Positions 42,928-51,407 of a stretch of DNA of 64,000 bases are shown piece by piece. This DNA is from Paenibacillus alkaliterrae (lineage in GTDB: Bacteria > Bacillota > Bacilli > Paenibacillales > Paenibacillaceae): the NCBI RefSeq assembly GCF_021532375.1, contig NZ_JAKGAP010000040.1:1-64000 (forward strand), written 5' to 3'. The translations under genes and the position numbers were made by a program. The notes beneath the pieces are model-generated. The model ran no database searches, was not told the DNA's origin, and worked only from the letters and a program-made list of their open reading frames with translations. Numbering within the stretch: the first letter of the stretch is position 1; the number at the start of each line of letters is the position of its first letter.

Positions 42928-42974
42928 CCCTCCGTTATGCTTACAGCAAAGTTAAATAAATCATTAACGGAGGG
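42928..42974 (+). promoter_or_regulatory. Inverted repeat sequestering the ribosome binding site of the PhyH gene
   Basis: CCCTCCGTTA (42928-42937) is the exact reverse complement of TAACGGAGGG (42965-42974). The right arm contains the Shine-Dalgarno GGAGGG of the following gene, whose ATG is at 42981. No T run follows, so it is more likely a translational control or processing element than a terminator. Confidence 0.5.
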
Positions 42975-42980
42975 TCATTC

Positions 42981-43712
42981 ATGACTGTCGGCACATTGTC
43001 TGAGCAAGCGGTTCAGTTTTATAATCAAAACGGGTATTCTCTTTACAAGAAGCAGGTTTTCAGCAAAGAGAAATTGAGCGAGCTCTCGGCTATCTTTGAA
43101 GAGCAATGGGAAATGGTCGGCAGAAAACTGAACAGCGAGCTGGATACGCCTCATTTCCGCGACGAACGTCTGCTTAAGTTTTTGCTCAGCGATGAAGTGC
43201 TGGATTTGGTTGAACCCGTTATCGGGCCGAATATTGGTTTATGGTCCAGCCATTTTATTTGCAAGGAGCCGGTTATCGGCAAACAAACGCCATGGCATGA
43301 GGATTCGGCTTATTGGAAAGGCCGGCTCAGCAGCTTCGATAAGATCGTCACGGTATGGCTCGCAATCGATCGCAGCTGGAAGGAGAACGGTTGTATGCGC
43401 GTCATCCCGGGCACGCACAACAACGGTTTTTCCGAATACGAAGCGGTAGACGGCAGGGAGAATATTTTCGAAACGGAAATTAAATCTATCGACGATTCAA
43501 AAGCGGTATATTTTGAGCTGGAGCCGGGCGAGTGCTCGCTGCATGATTCCCGAATCATTCATGGCGCTTCATCTAATTCAAGTCCTTACCGCCGCTGCGG
43601 CTATACGATGCGGTATTTTTCAACGGAAGCAAAGGTCTATCCGGAGAAAAATGCAAATCATAAAATTTGGCTGGCAAGAGGAAAGGATATTGCAGGAAAT
43701 CCATTTGTTTAA
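42981..43712 (+). CDS. Phytanoyl-CoA dioxygenase (PhyH)-family protein
   Basis: 243 residues. Fe(II)/2-oxoglutarate fold with HxD at H106/D108 (TPWHEDSAYW), distal His at about H194 (HDSRIIHGASSNSSPYRR) and the 2-oxoglutarate-binding Arg at about R204. Substrates of this family vary widely (phytanoyl-CoA, ectoine, secondary metabolites), so the reaction is unknown. Co-directional with SDR and FAH, 73 bp downstream, with its ribosome site in a hairpin. Last gene of the group. Confidence 0.88.
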   Translation: MTVGTLSEQAVQFYNQNGYSLYKKQVFSKEKLSELSAIFEEQWEMVGRKLNSELDTPHFRDERLLKFLLSDEVLDLVEPVIGPNIGLWSSHFICKEPVIGKQTPWHEDSAYWKGRLSSFDKIVTVWLAIDRSWKENGCMRVIPGTHNNGFSEYEAVDGRENIFETEIKSIDDSKAVYFELEPGECSLHDSRIIHGASSNSSPYRRCGYTMRYFSTEAKVYPEKNANHKIWLARGKDIAGNPFV

Positions 43713-43837
43713 ACATAATTTACGGATGGAACGGAGAGAGAAGGTTGAATAGTCGGAAAACGCCTGAACGATTATTGAGTAAGCATTTTATGAACTTGAC
43801 ATCGCCCTTTCGCATCTATCAAATTTAGCCGAGAGGA
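43713..43837. other. Non-coding spacer after the PhyH gene
   Basis: No terminator or gene recognised; the open frame to 43752 is out of phase with PhyH. The region leads into the IS200/IS605-like relic. Confidence 0.4.
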
Positions 43838-44221
43838 CTCCCACTTCTACAAAGTGGTGAGGTGAATCGGATCTTCCTGAATTAGCAAAAAAGATCTTTG
43901 CTTTTAAAGAACAGTTTGGTAAAATGAAAATTAAGAACACATGTTCTTTGACAACTGAACATATGCGGTTGTAGCAGGTATAACTGGCTCTGCTACGTAA
44001 AATGTTCAAGCCTCCGAAAGAGCCGAGATTCTTAAGAATCTTACAATAGGCTCATACGTACTCCCAAAGGCATAGCCAATGGGATAGAGGGGTTGGACGG
44101 TAACCAATCCGTCAACGTGTCAACTCCACTGGTGTTAAGCATCCTGAAATAAGTCAGGTTGATACACCAGAAACCCCCACTTCATCCGAAACGTCAGTGT
44201 AGGTAAGTGGCGGGAGTGTTC
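43838..44221 (+). mobile_element. IS200/IS605-type relic without tnpB (LE and RE hairpins plus omega-RNA-like region)
   Basis: Two matching imperfect hairpins bound the segment: CTC-CCACTT...AAGTGG-t-GAG (43838-43861) and CCC-CCACTT...AAGTGG-c-GGG (44174-44214), each with one bulged base in the same place, as in left and right ends of IS200/IS605 elements. Just inside the right hairpin is a folded region: CTGGTGT (44129-44135) pairs with ACACCAG (44164-44170), enclosing CCTGA/TCAGG (44143-44147, 44154-44158), followed by AAACCCCCACTT and ending GGGAGTGTTCAT. This order is what I recall at the 3' end of Firmicute tnpB elements, where it forms the omega (right-end) RNA. No transposase or TnpB frame is present, so it is a deletion derivative or PATE/MITE-like element. 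Confidence 0.6.
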
Positions 44222-44248
44222 ATAAACATGTCATCGACCAGCGAGTAG

Positions 44249-44350
44249 GAAATAAGCTATGCTTCCGGCTTTAATACGTTTCCGAACTTTGAAAGGGCCT
44301 TCAAGAAGAAGTATCATCTTTCCCCAAGAGAGCTTCGAAAACAAAATTAA
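44249..44350 (+). pseudogene. AraC-family regulator, C-terminal tail
   Basis: EISYASGFNTFPNFERAFKKKYHLSPRELRKQN then TAA, exactly the second helix-turn-helix end of an AraC protein. In-frame TAG just upstream and the IS200/IS605-like element 28 bp before show the rest has been lost. Confidence 0.8.
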
Positions 44351-44401
44351 TGAATAAGCAAGCGCATGCCGATACCTTTGTTCAGAAGCGTTTTTGGAGT
44401 T

Positions 44402-44485
44402 TTATATAAGTATTCCGAATTTCTTTAATTGACGATAGCCTGACGGCGTGTTTCCGGTCATCTTCTTGAACAAAGTGATTTCCAT
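44402..44485 (-). pseudogene. AraC-family regulator, C-terminal tail (opposite strand)
   Basis: Minus-strand frame MEITLFKKMTGNTPSGYRQLKKFGILI and stop: the FKKMTGxTPSxYR ending of AraC proteins. Only 27 residues remain. It converges on the plus-strand AraC tail 52 bp away. Confidence 0.7.
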
Positions 44486-44908
44486 TTGCTCGCCTCCATG
44501 AACAGTATAACCCGAAAAATGAACGTTTGTACTCATTATAAAATGTAAGAGCAAGATAATGAAATAAAAAAATTGTAAAGGATAAAATGGTGGTTGGGAA
44601 GACCGCTTTTCGATTTAGCGGTCATTTTGATGCCCAAAAAAGCGGTAAATTGGTATAATTATCCTAAAATTAATGACATTGTCGAATAATCTGAGTCGAA
44701 TTTTTGCATATTTCGTAGACAAAAATATAGGTATTCCTTCCTGAGATCGTGCAAAATCCGCGCTGCGTCTTCTTTTTCCTTTGTCGAAAAATACTTTTCC
44801 TGTTGCACGAGCTTCTGACAAACATCGTACGAAAGATTTGGTACGATCTTTTTTGAGTTTCTCTTTATGGCTTAGGAGCAAACTAAATGAATAGAGGGGA
44901 TGATCCGT
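44486..44908. other. AT-rich gap upstream of the glgC-like gene
   Basis: No gene seen; a spurious minus-strand frame covers it but lacks family pattern. A hairpin ATCGTAC (44824-44830) / GTACGAT (44841-44847) followed by CTTTTTT is a probable terminator or leader attenuator 50 bp before the start of the glgC-like gene. Confidence 0.5.
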
Positions 44909-46063
44909 GTGACTCAAACGAAATGTATGGCTATGCTTCTAGCAGGTGGCGAAGGAAAACGGCTTGCTCCGCTTACCCTAAAGCTCGCTAAGCCGGCGGT
45001 GCCGTTCGGAGGGCAATACCGAATTATCGATTTTCCGCTCAGCAATTGTGTCAATTCGGGAATCAACACGATAGGCGTGTTGACCCAGTATAAGGCGGAA
45101 TCCTTGCATTCTCATATCAATGACGGGGGCTTTTGGTCAAAAAACAAAGATACAGACATTGGTTTGCTCGAGGCCAATGAGCTGGGCTGCGGCCTGTATA
45201 CAGGAACAGCAGATGCCATCTATAAAAATATGGCGTACATACAGCAGCAAAATCCTGAGCATGTGTTGATTCTTTCAGGCGATCATGTTTATCAGATGGA
45301 TTATAATGCCATGCTCAAATTTCATGAGGAAAGCGGAGCGGAAGCAACGATCTCGGTAAAGCGGGTACCCTGGAAGGACGCGCACCAATTCGGCATTATG
45401 AATGTGGATGATTCGTTTAAGGTAACCGATTTTCTTGAGAAGCCGTCCAATCCAGAAAGCAACCTCGCTTCAATGGGCATATACATGTTCCGCTGGTCGT
45501 TCCTTAAACGTTATCTGCTTTTGGATGCAGCGAATGAGTCCTCGAGCCACGACTTTGGCAAGGATGTCATCCCTCGGATGCTGGCGGCTGACTGCCACGT
45601 ATATGCTTATCCATTTCAAGGCTACTGGCGCGATGTAGGAACGGTCGAGAGCCTTTGGGAGGCGCATATGGAGGTTCTCGACGGTGATATCGTTTTCGAC
45701 GCCGAGAAATGGCCGATGTATACGAACGAACGGCTAAGGCCTTTGTCAGCGAACCTCTGCCCGGCTGCTGAGTTTGGGCATTCGTTGATTCATCCCGATA
45801 GCGAAATTGAAGGATCCCTGACACGCTCATTTGTTTTTAGTGGAGTACATATCGGTGAGGGAAGCGAAATTCACGAAAGCATTATTATGCCGGACGTCAA
45901 AATTGGAAATCATGTCACGATCTATAGAGCGATTATCGGCGAGGGCAGCGTGATAGAAGACGGCGCAGTAATAGGGCAGCTTAATGGTGAGATTACCGTA
46001 ATTGGTATCGGAGATTTCGTAACCGCAATTTCTTCGGATGTCTCTGAAATTATGACAGCTTAA
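44909..46063 (+). CDS. glgC: Glucose-1-phosphate adenylyltransferase-like protein
   Basis: 384 residues. Nucleotidyltransferase motif [45 protein letters not shown] (7-50), [15 protein letters not shown], the substrate loop GIMNVDD...[32 protein letters not shown], ...[21 protein letters not shown], and a C-terminal left-handed beta-helix. It forms ADP-glucose for glycogen synthesis. The GTG at 44909 is 10 bases after GAGGGG; ATG 44900 is too close. glgD, glgA and glgB are absent nearby, so it may be a stand-alone paralogue or act on another sugar phosphate. Confidence 0.85.
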   Translation: MTQTKCMAMLLAGGEGKRLAPLTLKLAKPAVPFGGQYRIIDFPLSNCVNSGINTIGVLTQYKAESLHSHINDGGFWSKNKDTDIGLLEANELGCGLYTGTADAIYKNMAYIQQQNPEHVLILSGDHVYQMDYNAMLKFHEESGAEATISVKRVPWKDAHQFGIMNVDDSFKVTDFLEKPSNPESNLASMGIYMFRWSFLKRYLLLDAANESSSHDFGKDVIPRMLAADCHVYAYPFQGYWRDVGTVESLWEAHMEVLDGDIVFDAEKWPMYTNERLRPLSANLCPAAEFGHSLIHPDSEIEGSLTRSFVFSGVHIGEGSEIHESIIMPDVKIGNHVTIYRAIIGEGSVIEDGAVIGQLNGEITVIGIGDFVTAISSDVSEIMTA

Positions 46064-46158
46064 ATACGGTTGACGATGAACCGTCTAAATATGGACAATA
46101 AAATTGCCGATCAGGATAGCTGGGCCTGCTCGGCTGTTTTATTTTTAATCTATTTGAA

Positions 46159-46203
46159 TTGACAAGAAAGGGGCTACTTTGTATAATTTGTTTGAATTCA
46201 AAC
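46159..46203 (+). promoter_or_regulatory. MarR-gene promoter with palindromic operator
   Basis: TTGACA (46159-46164), exactly 17 bp, TATAAT (46182-46187): a perfect sigma-A promoter. GTTTGAATTCAAAC (46190-46203) is a perfect palindrome at the expected transcription start, ideal for MarR repression. Confidence 0.85.
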
Positions 46204-46223
46204 TAAAAAAGAGGAGGGGCAAC

Positions 46224-46679
46224 TTGAAGCAATCAACTAATTGTCCTACTCGGTTTCCATGGGAGCTTGAAGATAGTAATACGGTACTCATTAAGCTTGT
46301 CTTCATGGCTATACGCCGCAAAATTGAAGCCGCATTGCGTCCGCTAGGGCTTACCCCACAGCAATCCCAATCGCTCCATTTTCTTGCATTGAATCCGGGT
46401 GTCACGAATGCGGATCTCGAGAAGCAGCTCTTTATAGATAAATCCAGCGTGACGAGCCTTATTAACGGGATGGTGAAGCGCGGGTGGGTGGTACGGAGAG
46501 AGCACGCCCAGGATGCGAGAGTGAAGCAAATTTTTTTGACGGACAACGGGCAGGAACTCTTCGAAATTTCTTCGGAAGCCGTTAAGAAGGCGAAGGATCT
46601 AGCAAATGAGCGGTTGACGGAGGAAGAGTCCCGCAACTTGCAAATGTTATTGCGAAAAATTCTTAAGTCCTATGAGTAA
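46224..46679 (+). CDS. MarR-family regulator
   Basis: 151 residues. Winged helix RRKIEAALRPLGLTPQQSQSLHFLALNPGVTNADLEKQLFIDKSSVTSLINGMVKRGWVVRREHAQDARVKQIFLTDNG (about 34-112) with the DARVKQI wing. TTG start at 46224, 6 bases after GAGGAGGGG. It lies directly before an MFS efflux gene, and the same palindrome is found before both genes, so it very likely represses efflux until it binds a drug-like ligand. Confidence 0.9.
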   Translation: MKQSTNCPTRFPWELEDSNTVLIKLVFMAIRRKIEAALRPLGLTPQQSQSLHFLALNPGVTNADLEKQLFIDKSSVTSLINGMVKRGWVVRREHAQDARVKQIFLTDNGQELFEISSEAVKKAKDLANERLTEEESRNLQMLLRKILKSYE

Positions 46680-46680
46680 G

Positions 46681-46706
46681 CCGTTATTGCAACGGTTATT
46701 TTTTTG
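46681..46706 (+). terminator. Short terminator between MarR and MFS genes
   Basis: CCGTT-ATTGC-AACGG (46681-46695) followed by TTATTTTTTT. Confidence 0.75.
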
Positions 46707-46711
46707 ATTAT

Positions 46712-46731
46712 TTAGTTGGAATTCAAACTAA
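46712..46731. promoter_or_regulatory. Second copy of the MarR operator
   Basis: TTAGTTGGAATTCAAACTAA: one mismatch from a full palindrome and the same core as 46190-46203. It lies 33-42 bp before the MFS start, placing the transporter under the MarR regulator too. Confidence 0.75.
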
Positions 46732-46763
46732 TAGATAAGGGAGAGGGAAGGTGCTTAAGGACC

Positions 46764-48164
46764 ATGGATACCATGAACAGCAATAATAATGGCGATAAGC
46801 TGATGAAAATCTTAGCGTTTACTTTAGTTTTTTCGGTTATGAACGCTTCAATGTTTAACGTCGTCATGCCCGTTATCAGCAAAGAGTTCAGCATTACGCC
46901 TTCGCAGGTGAGTTGGTTACTAACGGGCTACATGATTGTATATGCCGTAGGCTCCGTTACATACGGAAAGCTCGCAGACAAATACCGGTTGAAGGATTTA
47001 TTGACCTTCGGATTGATTTTCTTCGCGCTTGGCTCCATCATCGGGCTTACAGCATCGGAATATTGGATGATCGTCCTTGGAAGAATCCTTCAAGCAAGCG
47101 GCGCCGCCGTTATTCCAGCTACGGCGATGATTGTGCCGGTACGTTACTTCTCTCCCGAGAAAAGAGGCAGAGCCTTAGGCACGATGGCTGCAGGGTTAGC
47201 GTTCGGAACAGCGCTCGCGCCAATCGTCTCCGGTCTAGTCACAAGCTTCGCCAGCTGGAGGTTTCTCTTTTTGTTATCGCTCATGCCGCTGCTTGCGCTG
47301 CCGTTCTTCAGAAAGTATTTAAACGACGATAGGGGAGCCGCGCAAAAAATAGATTTTCCGGGCGGCATATTGCTTGGAGGCTCGGTGGCTCTGTTGCTGC
47401 TGTCGATCTCGCAAGGCAATTGGTTATTTGCCATAGCCGGTATCGTATTGCTCGGTTTATTCGTCATAAGAATTCGCACGGCCGCTGAGCCGTTTATTCA
47501 GCCGAAGCTGTTCGCCAATAAAAAATATTCCTTCGGACTCGGCATAACCTTTCTCGCTACCGGACTTAGCTTCGGCATGCCTTTTCTTACTCCGCAATTT
47601 TTATTCGGCTTGCACGATCTTACTCCGGCGGTTATTGGTCTTGTTATGTTCCCGGCGGCGATCACCTCTGCTTTAATGGGACGAAGAGGCGGCAAACTGG
47701 CGGACGAAAGAGGAAATTCGTTCTTGGTATATACGGCTATTTCGCTTTGCTTCGTTTGTTTCGTGCTGCTATCGGTGTTTGTGGGCGCTTCGCCCTACTT
47801 CATCCTGTTTTTTCTCATATTCGGCAACGTTGGCCAAACCTTTATGCAAATTGCAATGTCCAACACGATTTCCACGACGCTGGCGAAGGAGCAAATCGGC
47901 GTTGGCATGGGGCTTATGTCCTTGCTTAACTTTATTTCCGGCGCTATGACCACGAGCGTGATCGGGAAAATGCTTGACGCGAAGGAGACTTCCTTGCAGC
48001 TTAATCCCTTTGCGGTGAATGAAGGCGCTAATTTGTACAGCAATATCTTCCTCGTATTAGCCCTTTTAGCGATGCTCGTCGGCGGCTTGTACTTTGCTTC
48101 GTTTAGTCTGGCCGGCAATAAAGTGAAGCTGCAGCGGCAACATAGAGGCGTGAAAGAAATGTAA
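46764..48164 (+). CDS. MFS multidrug efflux transporter, TetL/DHA2-like
   Basis: 466 residues, about 14 hydrophobic segments. MFS motifs: GSVTYGKLADKYRLKDLL (motif A variant), LQASGAAVIPATAMIVPVRYFSPEKRGRALG and ALAPIVSGLVTSFASWR (motif C region). It resembles proton-drug antiporters of the Tet(L)/QacA type. Start is uncertain between ATG 46764 and 46773; TTG 46716 is rejected since it lies in the operator. Partner of the MarR gene just upstream. Confidence 0.85.
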   Translation: MDTMNSNNNGDKLMKILAFTLVFSVMNASMFNVVMPVISKEFSITPSQVSWLLTGYMIVYAVGSVTYGKLADKYRLKDLLTFGLIFFALGSIIGLTASEYWMIVLGRILQASGAAVIPATAMIVPVRYFSPEKRGRALGTMAAGLAFGTALAPIVSGLVTSFASWRFLFLLSLMPLLALPFFRKYLNDDRGAAQKIDFPGGILLGGSVALLLLSISQGNWLFAIAGIVLLGLFVIRIRTAAEPFIQPKLFANKKYSFGLGITFLATGLSFGMPFLTPQFLFGLHDLTPAVIGLVMFPAAITSALMGRRGGKLADERGNSFLVYTAISLCFVCFVLLSVFVGASPYFILFFLIFGNVGQTFMQIAMSNTISTTLAKEQIGVGMGLMSLLNFISGAMTTSVIGKMLDAKETSLQLNPFAVNEGANLYSNIFLVLALLAMLVGGLYFASFSLAGNKVKLQRQHRGVKEM

Positions 48165-48293
48165 CTGACAGTTGCTTTAGCACTAAAGTTATTGTATCAT
48201 CTAAAAGTAGGTAGGCAACCTAACTTTTGTTCGATCATTGGTTTTGCTGCTGACTGAAAATGATATATTAAAATGATTAGGAGTGCAGGCCTA

Positions 48294-49922
48294 ATGGAGC
48301 AGCTGACACACAAGAAGAAACTAACGATAATGATGGCACTGATGTCAGCCATGTTCTTCGCAGCCATTAACCAGACGATCGTAAGCACGGCAATGCCGCG
48401 TATTATTGCGATTCTGGGCGGTATTGAATATTATACATGGGTAATCACCATCTATATGCTGACCTCGACGATCGCGACCGTATTGGTTGGCAAGCTGTCA
48501 GATATTTATGGGCGTAAGCCGTTTTTGCTGATAGGTATCGTATTATTTATAATCGGCGCTTTTCTGTGCGGAACATCCGACACCATATTTCAAATGATTA
48601 CGTACCGCGGCATTCAAGGGATCGGAGGCGGCATTCTCATGTCGGCGACGGTGACGGCAGTCGGGGATTTGTTCGCACCCAGGGAGAGGGCGAAATGGAC
48701 CGGCGTCATGATGGCTGTTTTCGGTTTCTCCAGCGTAATCGGGCCGACGCTCGGCGGCTTCATGGTCGATCATATCGCTTGGAAGTGGATCTTCTGGATC
48801 TTTCTCCCTTTTGGTTTAGTCGCTTTCGGAATGATCTGGTCCATGTTTCCGAAAACGGCGCGCAAGACGACCGAATCGATCGACTATATGGGTTCGTTGT
48901 TTTTATCCTTGACGCTTGTTGCGCTTCTTCTCGGCTTCTCCTGGGCAGGTACAAAGTACGAGTGGACATCCCCGGAAATCATTGGACTGCTGGCTGCATC
49001 GGTTGTGTTCCTCATTATATTGCTTCTGATCGAGCGGAAAGCGAAAAGTCCCGTTTTGCCCTTATCCATGTTCAAAAACAGTATCGTTGCGATTTCCAAT
49101 TCGATCGGTTTTCTTATGCATGCAGGCATGATGGGAGCGATGATGTATCTTCCGTTTTTCGTGCAGGGCGTTCTGGGCATTTCGCCTACCAACTCGGGCT
49201 TCGTCAATATGCCGATGTCGATCGCGATGATCGTACTGAGCACGCTGTCGGGCCGCTGGATATCGAAGTCCGGCAAATACAAACGTTTTGCGATTTCCGG
49301 AATGCCGTTCATGGTTGTTGGCATGCTGATGATGGCATTCATGAACAACGTTGGCGTCGCGGTAGCCGCGATGATTGTGTTCGGCATTGGCCTAGGCATC
49401 TCGATGCCGTTGTTTACATTAACGGTTCAAAATGCGGTAGCGCCGTCCGAGCTGGGCGTTGCTACGGCAACCGCTGCGCTGTTCCGTAACTTAGGCGGTA
49501 CGATCGGCATCGCGGTCATGGGTACCATCATGAATTCAACGCTTTCGAATAAGCTTGAGACGGCGGTGAAGACGGGACAAGGTCCGGATTTATCGCAGCT
49601 GGAGCCGGAAACCGCAGAACAGCTATCCAGCTTTCTGAATCCGCAGATGCTTCTCGATCAGCCTAAGCTCAAGGAGCTTCACGAGACGCTGCCTGAACAA
49701 ATTCAGCCGCTATTCTCGCATATTATCGAAATGGTACGTGCCGTGCTTAGTGATTCGTTGACCGTCGTTTTTCTGTTCGGCATGTCCTTGCTAATCGCAG
49801 CCTTTATTCTTGTCCTGTTCTTAAAAGAAATCCCTTTGCGTTCCTCTAACGATATGAAAGCAAAGGCCGTGGCTGATGCGATCCAGATAGATTTAACGAA
49901 AAAAGAGCCGGCTCTTCCATAA
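48294..49922 (+). CDS. MFS drug:H+ antiporter, DHA2 (14-TMS) family
   Basis: 542 residues. Sequence runs FFAAINQTIVSTAMPRIIAILGG (motif D1), VGKLSDIYGRKPFLL (motif A), RGIQGIGGGILMSATVTAVGDLFAPRERAKWTG (motif B) and SSVIGPTLGGFMVDHIAWKWIF (motif C), all typical of EmrB/QacA antiporters. ATG 48294 has AGGAGTG upstream. Convergent with a MarR gene 26 bp downstream, giving a second MarR/MFS module in tandem. Substrate not deducible. Confidence 0.9.
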   Translation: MEQLTHKKKLTIMMALMSAMFFAAINQTIVSTAMPRIIAILGGIEYYTWVITIYMLTSTIATVLVGKLSDIYGRKPFLLIGIVLFIIGAFLCGTSDTIFQMITYRGIQGIGGGILMSATVTAVGDLFAPRERAKWTGVMMAVFGFSSVIGPTLGGFMVDHIAWKWIFWIFLPFGLVAFGMIWSMFPKTARKTTESIDYMGSLFLSLTLVALLLGFSWAGTKYEWTSPEIIGLLAASVVFLIILLLIERKAKSPVLPLSMFKNSIVAISNSIGFLMHAGMMGAMMYLPFFVQGVLGISPTNSGFVNMPMSIAMIVLSTLSGRWISKSGKYKRFAISGMPFMVVGMLMMAFMNNVGVAVAAMIVFGIGLGISMPLFTLTVQNAVAPSELGVATATAALFRNLGGTIGIAVMGTIMNSTLSNKLETAVKTGQGPDLSQLEPETAEQLSSFLNPQMLLDQPKLKELHETLPEQIQPLFSHIIEMVRAVLSDSLTVVFLFGMSLLIAAFILVLFLKEIPLRSSNDMKAKAVADAIQIDLTKKEPALP

Positions 49923-49947
49923 CAAGAGCCTGCTCCTCCATTTTCTA

Positions 49948-50412
49948 TTAGGGCTCATCGTAGTTGCTTTGAGCCTGATGCAGGTAATGAAAAACCTGGT
50001 TTAACAGGACGATAAGCTGGTCGCTTTGTTCTTTGCCCAGATGATCAATCATGCCGGTAAATAAAGCATGGTAGCGCTCCGTCGCTTTGTTAGCAAGCTG
50101 CTCGCCTTTGCCGGTTAACGTAATTTCCGTAATCCTTCGATCTGCCGGATCGGATGAACGCGCCACATGCCCTGAAGCTATCAAGCTGTTGATCATTTGA
50201 GTTACGGTCGGCGAAGTGACTTGAAGCATTTTGCTGATCTCCGAAACGGTCATGCTTGCCGCTCCTTTATCATTACCTTTCTTCACGCAGACGAGGACGC
50301 GAATTTCACTGGCCTTCAATCCCCACATCGTTTTTTTTCGCCATTCTCCCTTGCCGAAGCGTTGAAAGACCTCTATAAGATCAGCGACATTTTCATATGG
50401 ATCAGCACTCAC
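49948..50412 (-). CDS. MarR-family regulator
   Basis: 154 residues. Winged helix WGLKASEIRVLVCVKKGNDKGAASMTVSEISKMLQVTSPTVTQMINSLIASGHVARSSDPADRRITEITLTGKGE (about 31-104) with the DxRxxEI wing. GTG 50412 is 7 bases after GAGGTG; GTG 50421 lies inside that site. Probably controls the convergent DHA2 transporter; an AT-rich palindrome precedes it. Confidence 0.88.
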   Translation of the reverse strand: MSADPYENVADLIEVFQRFGKGEWRKKTMWGLKASEIRVLVCVKKGNDKGAASMTVSEISKMLQVTSPTVTQMINSLIASGHVARSSDPADRRITEITLTGKGEQLANKATERYHALFTGMIDHLGKEQSDQLIVLLNQVFHYLHQAQSNYDEP

Positions 50413-50428
50413 TGGATTCACCTCGGTG

Positions 50429-50445
50429 AATTATTTTTAATAATT
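50429..50445. promoter_or_regulatory. Palindrome upstream of MarR gene
   Basis: AATTATT-TTT-AATAATT, a perfect 7-bp inverted repeat 17 bp before the GTG start, suited to autorepression. Confidence 0.55.
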
Positions 50446-50597
50446 AATCAGGTCACCTACGTAATTATAGATTTTATGGGATTATGCAGTCAACAATGCA
50501 AAAATAACAGTCGTGAACCGCCCGGCTCCAACATACAGTTGAAGTAGTGAATTAACGCTGCCGAGCTGACGTTTGGTTGAAGGGTGGGCATGCCGAG

Positions 50598-51077
50598 ATG
50601 GTCATTTCGAGCTTGGACGATTTTATAACAGTGTTTGGATTATCGATTTCCATGAGCCTGATCGGAGGTTTGATCGGCCATTTTGTTAAAAATGGCATAG
50701 TCGAAATGCCAAAGCTGGTCATAGAATATGATGAGGATGGTTTAACGCTCTCTTCGAATTGGCTCGTGAAATGGATCCAGCGCATTTATTATTTTATCAT
50801 CTTCGTCGTTGGCTTTCGGGACCATCGCAATGCGAAGAAAAAGATCTTCTTCGATCTCGGCTTTCTGGGCGATCTCCTCATTGCGACAGGTACGGGAATC
50901 CTTGCCAAAACCGCACTTGCGATGGCGAACACGAGCGATAATTTTGCGGTCATCAGCAGCTCCTTGCTTGCCGGCTACGCGGGTTTATCCTATTTGAAGG
51001 GGTTGCAGAACAGGGAGCTTGCCGATCTGTTTCCTGAAGAAATGGAGGATCAAAATCCACGAATGCCGCAAAAATAA
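50598..51077 (+). CDS. Small membrane protein, DUF4257-like
   Basis: 159 residues. Hydrophobic segments at about 8-28 (TVFGLSISMSLIGGLIGHF), 55-70 (IQRIYYFIIFVVGF) and 85-135 (LGFLGDLLIATGTGILAKTALAMA...VISSSLLAGYAGLSYL). The LIGGLIxHFVKNG and LGFLGDLLIxxxxG pattern reminds me of the DUF4257 group in Bacilli; function unknown. ATG 50598 with AAGGGTGGG upstream; the 50577 TTG has no ribosome site. Confidence 0.6.
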   Translation: MVISSLDDFITVFGLSISMSLIGGLIGHFVKNGIVEMPKLVIEYDEDGLTLSSNWLVKWIQRIYYFIIFVVGFRDHRNAKKKIFFDLGFLGDLLIATGTGILAKTALAMANTSDNFAVISSSLLAGYAGLSYLKGLQNRELADLFPEEMEDQNPRMPQK

Positions 51078-51180
51078 TCAGGTAATTTCGCTGGCTGATT
51101 GCGTACAATAAAGATATATGTAAGATTATTCCTGCGAGGTTCCGGGATTATTAAAAAATTCGTCGAGGAGGGTGGATCGC

Positions 51181-51357
51181 ATGGGGAAAACAACGGTCAA
51201 AGTGACACCTGAGGAGATGCAGCAGCTCAAGAAATTAGCAGAGATAGTCAAAAACACGCATCTTCCGATGTCGGAGAGGCGCATAGCCAAGACCCAGTAT
51301 GAGTCCATCATTAATTACGCGAAAAACTGCAACCGCGGCTTTATATCGTCTGTATAA
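51181..51357 (+). CDS. Hypothetical 58-residue protein
   Basis: MGKTTVKVTPEEMQQLKKLAEIVKNTHLPMSERRIAKTQYESIINYAKNCNRGFISSV. Highly charged and probably helical (9-50). GAGGAGGG 7 bases before the ATG is near-perfect and a terminator follows, so this looks like a real monocistronic gene. Family not recognised. Confidence 0.65.
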   Translation: MGKTTVKVTPEEMQQLKKLAEIVKNTHLPMSERRIAKTQYESIINYAKNCNRGFISSV

Positions 51358-51380
51358 ATCGAATGCCAAGCCAATGGAGG

Positions 51381-51407
51381 CCGCTCTTAGCGTGAGCGGT
51401 TTTTTTG
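51381..51407 (+). terminator. Terminator after the small gene
   Basis: CCGCTC (51381-51386) / GAGCGG (51394-51399) plus T7. Confidence 0.88.

Noticed and set aside
44615-44917. Minus-strand 100-codon frame upstream of the glgC-like gene
   Set aside because: No ribosome site or family pattern; it covers the leader hairpin and start of the plus-strand gene.
48566-49489. 307-codon plus-strand frame inside the DHA2 transporter
   Set aside because: It is fully inside the real gene in another frame, with Arg/His-rich unnatural composition and no motif.
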